Both the position numbers and the translations under genes were made by a program. Below, one piece after another: positions 1 through 7,962 of a stretch of 19,691 nt of DNA. Origin of the DNA: Temnopleurus reevesii (lineage: Eukaryota; Echinodermata; Echinoidea; Temnopleuroida; Temnopleuridae). The DNA lies in assembly GCA_036244855.1 (NCBI GenBank), contig BQKZ01006823.1, forward strand, positions 26,939 through 46,629. The letters are read 5' to 3'. Within the stretch, counting starts at the first letter, position 1; each line of letters opens with the position of its first letter. The notes under the pieces are model-generated. The model was given only the letters and a program-made list of their open reading frames with translations. It searched no databases and was not told where the DNA came from.

Positions 1-170
1 GACTAGTTTCCCTTTCTCGGGTGCTTACAAATCGACAAAGGGATCATTGAGTGCAGGAAAGGGTTACAAGTCGAGTGCAGAGGTGTACTGAATCAATGCC
101 GTGTGTCGATAAAACGCTATAGCGCCCCCATTCGTGAAAAAATGTCTTGCTTACTTTTATTTCTGTATTA

Positions 171-311
171 TTTTTTAAAACAATTTCATATAGAATTACT
201 GCAAACCAATTCCTTTATTCTAAACTTATTCTATTTTATTTTTTTTTCTTAAAACAATTTCATATAGAAATACTGCAAACCAGTTCCTTTATTCTAAACT
301 TATTCTATTCT
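171..311. repeat. 74-bp tandem duplication, two copies
   Basis: Two adjacent copies share the string caatttcatatagaa, then tactgcaaacca, then ttcctttattctaaactt. The first copy begins near 171 and the second near 245, a period of 74 bases. They differ by only a few substitutions and by the length of a T run. An open frame of 89 codons crosses the duplication, but its sequence is repeat-driven and I do not regard it as a gene. Confidence 0.85.
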
Positions 312-370
312 TTAATTATTGTGAACAAAATGCCAAAGATCAATAGCATAGCCCTTTCGAAAGTGTCCAA

Positions 371-640
371 TTCAGTCGCAATCGATCGTATGATCGTTCG
401 TAAGCTTGTCGCATGACTGCATGCGTCTGGTCGTGCCACTGTATCTTGAGCTTCGCGTTCATCCCGACCCATTTTATTAGTGGTCCCTATAGGTCACCAC
501 CTCCCATGCAAGGATTGCACGACCTCGTGATGTCTTACTGTTATTGTCAGGTAATATGAACTGGTGCAACAAATCAAGCATTGTTGTGCAACGGTCGTAC
601 GGCAATCGTAGGATGGGTCGCACGATCGAATGCGACTGAA
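371..640. mobile_element. MITE-like element with 23-bp terminal inverted repeats
   Basis: The left end (371-393) begins ttcagtcgcaatcgatcgt. The reverse complement of the right end (618-640) begins ttcagtcgcattcgatcgt. The two ends match at 20 of 23 positions. The 270-bp interior is rich in CG-containing words (cgatcgt, ggtcgtacgg, gcacgacc), some of them again inverted relative to each other (tggtcgtgcc near 430, ggattgcacgacc near 510). No coding potential is visible. No target-site duplication could be settled, so the superfamily is unknown. This is a short non-autonomous DNA element by inference. Confidence 0.6.
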
Positions 641-1960
641 ATTATCCCAAGTGGGTATATTCTAATAGTTGTGTGGACAGAATGTTCCCCAGTGTTGGGA
701 AGACTTTTGCCCAACTTCTTTTTAAGAAAGACAATCCTTCAAATGTTAGAGTGGATACGAGCAAACCCAGCTACTAAATCGCGATTGAATGTGTTAAAGC
801 GTGCCATATCGTCCGTGTTTTCACAAATTGACGGGACCCATAGGATATTGTTACACCAAATGAGTGACAAATCTATTGAAACGTGTCCTTCAATAGAATT
901 AACACGTTGTTCGATAGGATGCCCGTTGAATTGGCGCTATTTCGGGATTTTTTTTGTCTTCATGCAACAGTACCCTTTGGCTCCTTCGTCTCTTCGTGAA
1001 CACAAGGACAATATTATCAGACGCTTAGCCTCTTCCAATCTCCGAGGTCTGCTCAAAAGTGACCGAAACGTTTTTCCTGTTTATCTATACTTTCAAAGGT
1101 CCATTTCGTCTAACGGCTCTAACCTTCCTGGAGAAAATATCTCGTAACGCCAAAAACGGAACAAATAAAGTTTTGGGTTAGTGGGTTAAGATCCATCAAA
1201 AAGATACAAACATAACAAAAAATGAAAAGAAAATTGTTTTATATTTTGTAATTGTATCTTTGCTTCAATTCAAGAAAAGGCAAATCGAATTTTTGGTAAT
1301 CATGCAAACTTTCTTATGCTGATAGCTCACAAGGCACAAAATTTCAATTTGGTCGACCCCCGGTTTTCGAATGCTAGGTGAGAGCATTTTTCATGAAAAT
1401 GTTCTCATGAAAATGATTTCTTTCTCCCTGTCTCACGAAACATTGAAGCATTGATGGGGATATTTTGATAAAAAGCATCGCCAACCCTTGAAAGTTGGCA
1501 CCAAGAAGTTAACGTACTTTTCATTAAGGGTCGCATTGCTTTTTTTTTAATAACGAGATGACCCTTTTCCGTGTAATTTTTCAAGTCAAGTTAGGTCCGT
1601 AGAAAAGGGGCATCATTTCATTAATGATAAAGGTGTAATCACGGATGTACCTGTTCATCTGCGTACAATATACGAAACATTTATACCCCCTTCTCCACAC
1701 AAAACATAAACGCAGCAACTGTGGGGGATTTAAAGCCATCCAATGAGAGATGGCTTCATTCCAGGCCTGATTTATTCCAAACCAAACGCTCTACAAACTG
1801 AGCTGTTTACTGGTATCGACAGATTGACGGATTAATAAGACATCAAACAATACTTCGTAGAATATATAGGCTAAAAACATTATGTATTCTAACTGAACTG
1901 ATCAGAACTGGATGTCCTATAATGTCCGTCGGTCAATATGAGTGGATATACCGCCCAGTC
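641..1960. other. Intergenic, no supported gene
   Basis: A 188-codon open frame starts inside the preceding element (581) and runs to 1147. It has no recognisable domain, a mixed residue composition and no splice or promoter context, so I leave it out. A small perfect hairpin (tctattgaa / ttcaataga) lies at about 871-896. Near 1390-1420 a short direct repeat of catgaaaatg is seen. Nothing else is supported. Confidence 0.5.
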
Positions 1961-2098
1961 ATTAGAGTGTCTGGCTTGGAATGACTCTCATGACTCTCAC
2001 ATGTATTGCACTTTGTGAAAATGTGCAATATTGGACACCAAGAGTGGTCCCATGGTTAGTGTGTCCATCCATTTTCTTCCAACTTCTATCTATATCCC

Positions 2099-2200
2099 CA
2101 CACAATTGAAAACACATGTACATGCACACACATACACATACACGCACGCACACACAACAAACAATTAGACACACAAACACATATCTATGCATCCACATTA
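2099..2200. repeat. CA-rich simple repeat
   Basis: An interrupted (CA)n tract contains variants such as cacacatacacatacacgcacg. It is densest at 2111-2160. The reverse-strand frame that reads through it encodes a Val/Cys-rich low-complexity peptide and is not a gene. Confidence 0.8.
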
Positions 2201-4311
2201 CTTTCCCAATTCACCTCAACTATATTCTATAATCATCATCATCATCGTCAAGAAAAATGTCCACTATTGATGTGTATGTGTTCGTTCTTTGAATATATTT
2301 ATTTTAAAAAAAGATAAGATAAGATGGTAATGAATTGTGACCTAGCTGGATTAAAAAAAAAGACTATTTGAATATCCTTATGCTTATCCCGCTCACTCAC
2401 TTTATCCCCCTCCCCTCTCTGCCTATCTCTGTCTCTCTATTTCCCTCTCCCTTTTCACTTACTTTTTTATGCCCATTCATTATCTCATTTTTCTTCTCAT
2501 ATAATAATTTGCCGGTTTAAAATACCACCCCCAAGAACGAACATAAGCTCTTAAAAGATTAAGAAACATGCTATTAGCCCAACTATTGGTAAAATATATA
2601 AAGTTTGCTTCATTATTTTAAAGGCGTATTTTTCAACCTTTACATAATAAGTCACACTTATGGCGATCCCAGGGGAATTAATGTTTTGCATAATCTTTGT
2701 TGACTCTGCTGGTGTCACTTTTACCTCATTAAAACTGCAATTTCGTTACAATATTAAAAAAGGATCACAACAAACAAATATTTCAATATATACATATATT
2801 TATTGAATGGTCCAGCCACTCTCTTCTCGCAGTTAACTAAAATCATAAGAACGTGCATATTATTGGTTATTATTTTTCTTCAAGATATACATCATGAATT
2901 TGAATAATACATTTTGGTATCCGTCCCGGAATCAATCTGCCTAGTATAATGTTTTACAAAAACCCTTGTACACTAATCACAAGGACCTCGGAACCGGGGG
3001 AGGGATGGAGCCGCAGACCCCAACCCCCACTGATCAGCGGACCCTGATTAAAATTAAATTCGGAACGATGGGAATCCCTTTTCGAACATCCCAAAATCGT
3101 ATTGGTGTCACATTTCTACAAATCATTTTATGAAGGCCTCTGAAAGCCGGATAATTTTGAAAATAATAATATTTGATACTTCGCGTCACTAGCAGACACT
3201 ATTTTCAGACAAAAAAAAAACCCGATGTCGAACATTGATTTTAAAGAGCACGTTGCGTTTGTATGCACACCCGCTGTATTATGATGTTCCATGTTGGTAA
3301 GCAGCTATTTGTGTTCAACACAGCTGTACAGAATGATATTGTAAATTCAAATATTATTCACCTTCATATTGACATCACTCAGGTTCTCGGCAAAATAATA
3401 GAGTATGGGTGTTTATTCCACACATCCCTTGAAATGGAATTAGGCTATTCTCTGTGAGATTTCACAATTTTAGTACAGGTCAAGTATGACTCGAACCGAA
3501 AGTGCAACCACACCAATATCTCACAAGTCACTAGATTACAGAGCAAGTTACATCATCACACCAAACTATCCATGGTCAGGTTATGAAATATACAAAGTTA
3601 CACACTGAAAATAATGATTGCAAAAATGAGTTGGTTGGGAGTAGAGAATTTGTTTGCAATGTGATTGAATCTCCCGACTTTGTTCCGGAATTTTGACATT
3701 CAATTTTAGCCTTAGTATTTAGGTATACGTTGTATGCCGTGTCTGATCAAAAGTGGAGTCCGATAATTATCTTAAAATAAAATAAAATTAAAATAAATAT
3801 GTTTTCACATCATGACCATGGGCGGGTAAAGTTATATTGTATAGGTATTCAGAATGTATTCGGACGTATTGGCTAGAGCCAAAATAATCAATTTCGACAT
3901 TTCAAGGGTGGGTCACTTACGAAAACGGGCGCAATACTATATTTTACATAACACAACATAACATAACATTCATATAGCGCAGAAACTATTTAAAAATATT
4001 CTACTGCGCTTTTAAAAATTCTTATCTGTTAGGTCAGGGACATGGACATTACACTGAAAAAATGGCAAATACATGTTCCTGAGTACGATATGTCGTAATG
4101 CCTAAAATTTGATGTTGAAAAGGTGTGTTTTTAGTTTTGATTTGAAAGTGGACCAAATGTCAATTTATTCGGTCTCCCAAAACGCCCATATCCTAGGCCA
4201 ATATGCGTTGGATATTTCGTTCGTCGTAAAATCAAATTACAATTGTGGGTTTTAGAAATTGATGGAGGGAGGCTTGTAAACGGTTAAAAATGAGTGCGCA
4301 AGTATGCATCT
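2201..4311. other. Gene-free AT-rich spacer with simple repeats
   Basis: Holds an ATC triplet run (about 2234-2249), an interrupted CT-rich stretch (about 2395-2460), an AT-rich stretch of ATAAA words (3771-3800) and an ACATA-type pentamer run (about 3946-3970). Short open frames exist, for example 3263-3457, but none has a recognisable domain or splice context. Confidence 0.5.
4164..4169 (-). promoter_or_regulatory. Possible polyadenylation signal for the minus-strand receptor gene
   Basis: AATAAA on the minus strand is the first canonical hexamer downstream of the receptor stop codon at 4701-4703. If used, it would give a 3' UTR of roughly 530 bases containing the MITE at 4312-4440. AATAAA is common by chance in AT-rich DNA, so this is only a candidate. 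Confidence 0.2.
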
Positions 4312-4440
4312 GGGCCCCGTAACATCAAGATTTCCAAGTATTCGTACGATTGATATAAATTGCAAGTCTATGGGAAATCATGTGCCAACGTTTGCGATTG
4401 GCGGCAAAAATGAATGCATCTCTTGTACGTTACGGGCTCC
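4312..4440. mobile_element. Short MITE-like element with GGGCCCCGTAAC ends
   Basis: The left end reads gggccccgtaacatcaaga. The reverse complement of the right end reads ggagcccgtaacgtacaaga. This gives imperfect inverted ends of about 20 bases around an AT-rich body of about 130 bp. The ends resemble a GGGCCC-CGTAAC type of short inverted-repeat element that I associate from memory with marine invertebrate genomes; this is not verified. It sits 261 bases beyond the receptor stop codon and may be part of that gene's 3' UTR. Confidence 0.5.
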
Positions 4441-4700
4441 TGGTCTGCGCTTAATTCGTTGCGCACATCAGCTGTGCACTGGATATCGAACGCCCACAAA
4501 CCATCGTCCACAATATCAAAAAACCTCTAATAAACTCGAAGAAAAAAGGGTCTTCGCTGATCCTTTACAATGACCAGCTGTAATGATCATGAGCGCAAGT
4601 ATGATGCCATCGATTGGACCAGCCAATGATGTGATAATCATTCAAATAATTCAAAACCACAATTGTTAATTTACAGTTTCACACAGTACATTCTTTGCGC

Positions 4701-6722
4701 CTAATTTGTAGGCTTTGGCGGCACATTGCCAACCATGACAGTGTATTCCCTCTTCGTTGCATCGGGCGGGACATCATATACTTCGTCCGGCGAGGATTCG
4801 GTCGGAGGCAGTTCGTAGATGTATCCGTCATCATCGTGTTGGACGTCGCCATTGTGGTGATCGTCGTTGGCTTCGATGACGGGTTGGTCGTAAGGGTTGT
4901 AGCCATCAAGCTTCGCACCTTCCTGGAGGACTTGATCAGCGTATGCCTCGTCGTAATGACGGAGGCTGAGGTAGCGGCTTTCATGGCGATTGGGATTCAA
5001 GCCGGTGTATTCGTTGGTTGGTTGGGACTGGCGTTTGTCCACAGGAGCTCGCGGAGGTGGCTTGTTCGGTGGCGGCGATGTAATGACGACCGTTGCGCGA
5101 GGTGTAACGGCAGTCACCGGCGGAGGAAGTCGCGGTTCGTGTTCATCCTCTACAAAAGGAACCTCATCGTATCCGTATGGGGACTCTGAAGAGGTCGTCG
5201 GCGATAACGGTGGTGCTGAAGATTGTGGCGGGTATCGCCCGACGGGTTCACGATTCCCTTCGTTGAGCTCGGTAGCATTGCTGTAGATCGGCGAGGGAGG
5301 GGAGTTACTAGGCTGTCTGGACACGGGTGCAACGGCACCTGTGAGGACTACACCAGCAGGTGGACTTGTTGTAGCTTGAGAGTAGATCCCTTCACCCATA
5401 CTCAAGGAGTTATCAGGAGGCGCATCCGTGATATCAATGTAATGGACATTTGGAGTGCCTGTTTCCGGATCAATGTCTGCAGCGTCGTCCATTTTCACGC
5501 CACCGACATAAATGTTCTCACCCATGTCTGTGGTGCTTCCGTCCGGTTGTCTCACCTCCATGGCTTTCACCACAGGGCGACGTTTCGACTTTCTATTCTT
5601 CATCATTCTGTTCACGTACCGGTGAATGATGTAGACTACGAGGACGATCAGCACCTGGCCGATGATGACAGAGACGACGATGATGGCGATGATGACTGAT
5701 GACGGCTTCCCAGGTAGTCCGCCAACCGTGACGTTGAAATCCGTTGCGTTCATCGTTGGTTCAAGCGTAAAGGTTGTTGCGGCTTCGACGCTGATCGACG
5801 CACCGGATGTTCCCGACAATCCAAACGTTGTCGTCGCTGTACAATGGACTGAAATCCCATCGTCCGCCATCTGGATGTCGTTGACTATCAGAGTTCTATT
5901 ATCGCGACTTATCTCGATTCGTTCGATGCCATCTACGGGTTCATTGTCAAATCGCCATTCGTAACGGGCTATGGCAGGGAGACCGAACGCGATACAGGTA
6001 AAAACTATACGTCCCCCGATCGGTGCTATGCCGGTTGGTGGCTCGACACGAACATCGGGTCGAATCGACAGAAGCTTCACGCTACAAAAGCGCCGTTCAT
6101 CAAACGCTGGTGACGTCGCTTCGCAAATGAACTCGCGACCATTATGCTCCCCACTAACAACAACGGCGAGTACGTTACGACGTTCTTTAGGTTCCGTTAA
6201 AATAGTATCACCCAACCTCCAAGTCAACGACGCTGGCGGATGACCACCTTCAGATCTACAGGTCAACGACGCGACGTTATCGATCGACACATCACTCGGA
6301 GAAACGTCACAGATCGGGAATCCACGATTGGGCGGTCGAAGCACAGTAAGTTCAGCACTGCGAAACGTAAACTGCATGTTAGGGACGGCGTAACCGCAGC
6401 GGTAAACCCCGGCATCCGACAGTACGACGTTCCGAATCTGCAGAAAGAACTCACCGCGGTTGCCGTTACCGAGAATCGCGAGTCGGTTCCGCTGCTCTGC
6501 ATTCATTTGAACGTTGCGGTTGACCGTTATGAACCGGCGCGTCGAAAAGCGCTGCCAATAAACGTTGTGATTCATCTGAAGGTTATGGATAATGCAACGA
6601 AATAGAACAGTCTCTCCTTCCCGTACGGTCTGGTCTCGAGGTGCTTCAACAAAATTCTGGCAATACACGACGTTGAAGAAACAAACGCAAAGAAATAAAC
6701 ACCTTATCATGGTGGTATTCAT
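4701..6722 (-). CDS. Single-exon Ig-superfamily type I receptor with an ITAM-containing, tyrosine-rich cytoplasmic tail (nephrin/Kirre-like overall style)
   Basis: 673 residues. What is seen: hydrophobic signal peptide (1-21, likely cleaved after VVYC). Ig1 about 25-129, V-like, C43/C109, W56 and the DAGVYRC motif. Ig2 about 133-219, C2-like, C155/C200, W168 and the GGHPPASLTW motif, with extra C138 and C213 that could pair. Ig3 about 223-313, I-set-like, C243/C294, W256. A stalk follows with N325 and N330 sequons (N275 lies in Ig3). The transmembrane helix is about 342-366, followed by basic residues. The tail (367-673) has 17 tyrosines: VHYIDI (426-431, ITIM match), YSN (480), YDEV (518), KPPPRAP (554-560), ITAM match YTGL-x8-YLSL (572-587), YDQP (611), YDVP (649) and YTVM (660). 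These motifs are known SH2/SH3 ligands, so a surface adhesion or immune/phagocytic receptor coupled to tyrosine kinases is inferred. No intron interrupts it. Start: the ATG at 6720-6722 is the longest reading, but the ATG four codons in (6708-6710) has the better context ACCACCATG. The exact orthologue is unknown; the GC- and CpG-rich ORF contrasts with its AT-rich flanks. Confidence 0.93.
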   Translation of the reverse strand: MNTTMIRCLFLCVCFFNVVYCQNFVEAPRDQTVREGETVLFRCIIHNLQMNHNVYWQRFSTRRFITVNRNVQMNAEQRNRLAILGNGNRGEFFLQIRNVVLSDAGVYRCGYAVPNMQFTFRSAELTVLRPPNRGFPICDVSPSDVSIDNVASLTCRSEGGHPPASLTWRLGDTILTEPKERRNVLAVVVSGEHNGREFICEATSPAFDERRFCSVKLLSIRPDVRVEPPTGIAPIGGRIVFTCIAFGLPAIARYEWRFDNEPVDGIERIEISRDNRTLIVNDIQMADDGISVHCTATTTFGLSGTSGASISVEAATTFTLEPTMNATDFNVTVGGLPGKPSSVIIAIIVVSVIIGQVLIVLVVYIIHRYVNRMMKNRKSKRRPVVKAMEVRQPDGSTTDMGENIYVGGVKMDDAADIDPETGTPNVHYIDITDAPPDNSLSMGEGIYSQATTSPPAGVVLTGAVAPVSRQPSNSPPSPIYSNATELNEGNREPVGRYPPQSSAPPLSPTTSSESPYGYDEVPFVEDEHEPRLPPPVTAVTPRATVVITSPPPNKPPPRAPVDKRQSQPTNEYTGLNPNRHESRYLSLRHYDEAYADQVLQEGAKLDGYNPYDQPVIEANDDHHNGDVQHDDDGYIYELPPTESSPDEVYDVPPDATKREYTVMVGNVPPKPTN

Positions 6723-6855
6723 CGTTGCTAAATGCTATAAACTTTAGTCGTGTCAATCAAAAACTGAAATAGTTACAAAATGAGATTCTCACTAGGCACG
6801 TCTTGCCTCCATTCCAATGCTTTCTCATCTGTGATTGCAACTCGGCAAAATTGGT

Positions 6856-6913
6856 ATTAAATAATCTCCAGTAGCTTGTCCAATGACGTCCTCCTATCAG
6901 CAGCCTTACGTCA
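6856..6913 (-). promoter_or_regulatory. Putative promoter of the receptor gene: CCAAT, two CRE-like sites, TATA-like stretch
   Basis: Upstream of the receptor start, on the gene's strand, are TGACGTAA (6906-6913), GACGTCA fused to an inverted CCAAT box (6880-6890) and TATTTAA (6857-6863). The order and spacing fit a compact promoter, with transcription starting near 6825-6835 and a 5' UTR of about 105 bases. A plausible 3' splice site (tttgtaactatttcag, ending at 6764) also lies in the 5' region, so an upstream non-coding exon cannot be excluded. All of this is motif reading only. Confidence 0.3.
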
Positions 6914-7128
6914 TATCTAAACGATAAGTTTGGATAAGTACAGAAAAAGGAATCAAGTTAATGATAGCGCCATGTCATTGTAACACTCGAACCGCTTCCT
7001 ATTTCCTTTCTGCTTTCCGTTGTCTGATCAGCGTTAGTTTACCATTAGAGGTTATGATGATACAGAGTCAAATAAACACATTTTCAATCAAACTCTCTTG
7101 CAGGTTACTGATTTTAGCATAGTTAAAG

Positions 7129-7392
7129 TAAAGGCCGATTCACACATTTAGGTTTTTAGGCTGCGTCGGCCCACCGTTTTTTTTTTAATTGAAAAGGCTC
7201 CCTGGACGCACAAAGATGCAGGTCATTCGACAGACTGGCGCTCGGTGTAAGCTCCTTGATCGGAAGCTGAACGTCAGTCTACCATCTGACCAGTGTATAA
7301 TTAGCGTCCAGGGAGTGTATTTACTTTTCAAGGAAACGCTGGGCCAGCGCAGGCTAAAACGCAAAGGTGTGACTCCACCTAAAGGACCTTTA
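7129..7392. mobile_element. Near-palindromic MITE, family A, copy 1
   Basis: The left end reads taaaggccgattcacac and the right end ggtgtgactcc ... ggacctta/tta, with TA at both borders (7129-7130 and 7391-7392). The arms fold on each other over most of the length: aggctgcgtcggcccaccg pairs with cgctgggccagcgcaggct, and ctccctggacgc pairs with gcgtccagggag. Copies at 9144-9637 (two) and 14679-14925 share the core words gacgcacaaagatgcagg and gaacgtcagtc. There is an apparent insertion of about 9 bases at the right end. Open frames on both strands here are by-products of the palindrome. TA borders suggest a Tc1/mariner-type mobiliser by inference. Confidence 0.75.
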
Positions 7393-7824
7393 AGGCCAGT
7401 GATTTTTGTGTCAGAGTGTACAAAAATGTCCCACACACTAAGGAATAAAGGTGCAGCATTGCAACCTTAAAGACCAAAACAAATGCAGCATTGGGAGCAC
7501 CCTTTTTTTAATGCACCATTGTACCTTTTGGGTCAAAATCGAGCCAAATCGGTAACAATTTACACTTTGGGGTGTGCTCAGGCTGAGGATTTGAGCCTGT
7601 GCCTTTTTGGATGTGGGATCCCTTGGTTATGGCTTATCCGATCGTGCCTCACGAAAAACGATGGCAACTTTAAATATATCAAACAATGACTCCATAATAT
7701 GACAAATTATTATCTGTATGAGAGTTTTAAGCCGTACAATATTAAGCCATATTGTATGGCTTCAATTTTACGCTTGCGCAAAGCAGTGACCAGCCTTCTG
7801 GTCTATGTAAAGATAATAATAATT
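7393..7824. other. Gene-free spacer between repeats, with one strong hairpin
   Basis: Contains words aaaggtgca, tgcaccattgtacc and aatgcagcattg in both orientations near 7450-7530, suggesting decayed inverted-repeat DNA. A hairpin at 7731-7760 has arms gccgtacaatat and atattgtatggc (one G-T pair) around six bases. A 68-codon frame at 7483-7689 has no recognisable domain and is not called. Confidence 0.4.
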
Positions 7825-7962
7825 ATATTGGATGGCTTCATTTCATGAAATACCGGGAATATTGCACTCGTTAGGGCCAATATTGCACCCATCTTCGATT
7901 CGTGCAATATTGCCCTAACTCGTGCAATATTCCCTGGTATTCCATTTATTGCCATCCAATAT
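7825..7962. mobile_element. 138-bp palindromic MITE-like element, family B
   Basis: The left arm begins atattggatggcttcattt and contains gggaatattgcactcgttagg. The reverse complement of the right arm begins atattggatggcaataaat and contains gggaatattgcacgagttagg. The arms cover nearly all the element, leaving only a few central bases around 7891-7897. It has no coding capacity. The borders are AT-rich and the target-site duplication could not be defined. Confidence 0.65.

Noticed and set aside
581..1147. 188-codon plus-strand open frame
   Set aside because: Starts inside the 371-640 element, has no recognisable domain or conserved motif, and has no splice or promoter support. It could be a decayed coding fragment, but nothing in it shows that.
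1962..2198. Minus-strand frame giving a Val/Cys-rich peptide
   Set aside because: Direct readout of the CA simple repeat.
4695..5189. 164-codon plus-strand open frame opposite the receptor tail
   Set aside because: Mirrors the codon pattern of the real minus-strand gene. The same applies to the other plus-strand frames between 4990 and 6605; none has a domain.
7185..7470. Open frames of 83 and 93 codons on opposite strands
   Set aside because: They coincide with the palindromic element at 7129-7392, whose symmetry produces paired frames.
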